This document shows positions 62,517 through 64,000 of a stretch of DNA of 64,000 bases, piece after piece. Made by a program: the position numbers and the translations under genes. This stretch comes from Herminiimonas arsenitoxidans (GTDB taxonomy: Bacteria > Pseudomonadota > Gammaproteobacteria > Burkholderiales > Burkholderiaceae_D), in contig NZ_LT671418.1 in NCBI RefSeq assembly GCF_900130075.1, positions 1,674,001-1,738,000 on the forward strand, given 5' to 3'. The notes under the pieces were generated by a model, which was not told where the DNA came from, searched no databases, and saw only the letters and a list, made by a program, of their open reading frames with translations. Numbering within the stretch: position 1 is the stretch's first letter; each line of letters begins with the position of its first letter.

Positions 62517-63877
62517 GTACGCGTTCGCTTCGCTTACGCCTGTTGCTGTCGGCGGCCTTCGCCGTCCTGATTGCGATGTTGATTGCCTGGTTCGTCATGA
62601 CCTGGTTGTTTGCCCGTCATATCGAACGACGCGTGGCGGTGGAGCTGGAAAACGAAGCCATCATTCTGTTATCTGACCTGAGGCTAAGTCCCAATCAAGA
62701 ACCGCAAGTGGACGAAACACCAGCCAATCCGCGCTTCAACTTGCCCTCTAGCGGACTGTACTGGCAAGTGAGCAATTCCAAAGGCATGCAACGTTCACGT
62801 TCACTCTGGGATGAATCGCTGCCACTACCGACTCCTGCACCTCCACTCAGCAACTGGCGCACACGTACCATCGACGGTCCTTTCGGGCAGCGACTGTTCT
62901 TGTTGGAACGCAGCATATTGCTATCGGCTGATACTCCTCCAATACTGCTGCAGCTAGCACAAGACAAAGCCCAACAATATGTAGCGCGCAAGGAGTTTGG
63001 TCATGACCTCGGTTTATTTCTCGCCATACTCGGCGCGGTACTGGTCGCTGCAGCCGCTTTGCAAGTAAGCGTCGGGCTCAAACCTTTGGGTAGATTGCGA
63101 CATGAATTGCTGCGCCTGCAGAACCATCCTGCATCGCGCCTGACCAATTCGCATCCACAGGAAATAGCGCCATTGATAGACGCCATCAACCGCCTGGCAG
63201 ATGCGCGCGAAGCCGATTTGACACGCGCCAAACGCCGCGCGGCCGACCTCGCGCATTCGTTGAAGACGCCATTGGCAGCACTGGAAGCGCAAAGCAATCG
63301 CGCACGAGCGGCTGGCGCAAGCGAGGCGGCTGATGGTATCGAACATGCCATCAGTGCGATGACCATGGCGGTCAATGCTGAGCTCAGCCGTTTGCGCGTG
63401 GACTCGGTACGCAACAATCTCTATGCCAGCGCATCGTCACCGCAGCAAGCTGCAGAACAAATCGTCGGTGTGATTGAACATACAGCGATTGGTGAATCGC
63501 TAGTGTTTGATATCGATATTCCTACATCGCTGAGCGTGCCAGTGCCGCTCGATGATCTCAAGGAATTGCTGGGCGCACTGATGGAAAATGCTGCGCGCTT
63601 CGCCCGACGTCGAGTCTGCATGCAAGGGCAGATGACGGCAGATGGCAACGTTGAGTTGCTTATAGAAGATGATGGCAAGGGTGTTGATGCTGGCACACTA
63701 CATACGCTGCAACATCGCGGCAAACTGGACGAGGCTGGTCCCGGTCATCACGGACTCGGCCTCATCATCGCGCGCGAACTGGTAGATGCAACCAATGGCC
63801 AGATGCAGCTCACACACAGCGCCCTGGGCGGCTTGAAGATAGTACTGACTTGGCCGATGGCGGCGCGCTCGATCTAA
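62513..63877 (+). CDS. sensor histidine kinase (PhoQ-like)
   Basis: 454 residues: a transmembrane helix near 12-33, a periplasmic sensor, a second helix near 165-185, and a HAMP-like segment. The H box reads AADLAHSLKTPLAALEAQ, the SLKTPL form typical of PhoQ-type kinases, and the ATP-binding G boxes are DDGKGV and HHGLGLIIARELV. The signal, perhaps a divalent cation or peptide, is unproven. The N box is LLGALMENAARFARRR. Confidence 0.9.
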   Translation: MSTRSLRLRLLLSAAFAVLIAMLIAWFVMTWLFARHIERRVAVELENEAIILLSDLRLSPNQEPQVDETPANPRFNLPSSGLYWQVSNSKGMQRSRSLWDESLPLPTPAPPLSNWRTRTIDGPFGQRLFLLERSILLSADTPPILLQLAQDKAQQYVARKEFGHDLGLFLAILGAVLVAAAALQVSVGLKPLGRLRHELLRLQNHPASRLTNSHPQEIAPLIDAINRLADAREADLTRAKRRAADLAHSLKTPLAALEAQSNRARAAGASEAADGIEHAISAMTMAVNAELSRLRVDSVRNNLYASASSPQQAAEQIVGVIEHTAIGESLVFDIDIPTSLSVPVPLDDLKELLGALMENAARFARRRVCMQGQMTADGNVELLIEDDGKGVDAGTLHTLQHRGKLDEAGPGHHGLGLIIARELVDATNGQMQLTHSALGGLKIVLTWPMAARSI

Positions 63878-63921
63878 GATTAAATCCGACCAACTCTTTC
63901 AATATTCCTCAGTTGGAATTT

Positions 63922-63957
63922 GAGTCATGGCTGGCATCAACGCGCCAGCCATGACTC
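63922..63957. other. 14-bp hairpin after the two-component operon
   Basis: GAGTCATGGCTGGC and GCCAGCCATGACTC around an 8-base loop, 45 bases after the kinase stop. No T tract follows, so it may be a Rho-independent-like stop with weak tail, or an mRNA-end protector. Confidence 0.5.
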
Positions 63958-64000
63958 GTCACCCTAACTAGCTGTAGCCGCCGCGTTTGCTCTAGCCTTG

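Overview
The window looks like ordinary chromosome from a betaproteobacterium of the Oxalobacteraceae, near Herminiimonas or Janthinobacterium sp. Marseille. This placement is an inference from moderate GC, the gene families present (Bug/TctC receptor, betaproteobacterial proteasome homologue, small Trp-rich protein, classical porin, lipoylated E3) and the neighbourhoods. I saw no rRNA, tRNA, CRISPR array, transposase or phage genes.

Layout. 1-2.9 kb: 3' part of a GspE/PilB-type ATPase gene (cut by the window edge), a secreted alpha/beta hydrolase and a 36-residue lysine-rich protein. 2.9-11.8 kb: uptake locus with a TctD/TctE two-component system, an orphan TctC-like receptor, a complete family-1 ABC importer and a porin. 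11.9-18.1 kb: TerC behind a structured leader, an NAD-binding epimerase-like protein, a ferredoxin-reductase, a short promoter-to-terminator unit, an ArgD-like aminotransferase, an NlpC/P60 lipoprotein, a GDSL hydrolase and a small lipoprotein. 18.3-25.8 kb: an orphan gene between two identical hairpins, then the pyruvate dehydrogenase operon aceE-aceF-(proteasome-like gene)-lpdA on the minus strand. 26-30.5 kb: folD, oligopeptidase A, a secreted glutaredoxin-like protein, holC and its partner. 30.7-42.3 kb: dadA, an Lrp regulator, a lone LivK-type receptor, then a minus-strand operon of a five-part LivKHMGF importer, an amidase, an N-carbamoyl amino acid hydrolase/allantoate amidohydrolase-type enzyme and an XRE-cupin regulator. 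Two identical-arm palindromes sit in front of that operon.

42.5-64 kb: cytochrome c, a Trp-rich membrane protein, a diguanylate cyclase, a DUF3455 lipoprotein, an ECF sigma/anti-sigma pair, a class V aminotransferase, a formyltransferase fused to two ACT domains, a FadL porin, a GNAT enzyme, a ParB-like orphan, the dmlR/dmlA pair, a low-GC patch of orphans, a phospholipase D nuclease, a methyltransferase, two divergent PepSY proteins and a PhoPQ-like two-component system.

Most striking are the HslV/proteasome-like gene inside the pyruvate dehydrogenase operon, the paired operators before the amide-uptake operon, a candidate small RNA or leader before the ArgD-like gene, the formyltransferase-ACT-ACT fusion lacking the usual catalytic Asn, a candidate Mn2+ riboswitch before terC, and a decayed copy of the 3' end of the ParB-like gene just beyond dmlA. 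Gene identities come from reading motifs by eye; no database search was run.
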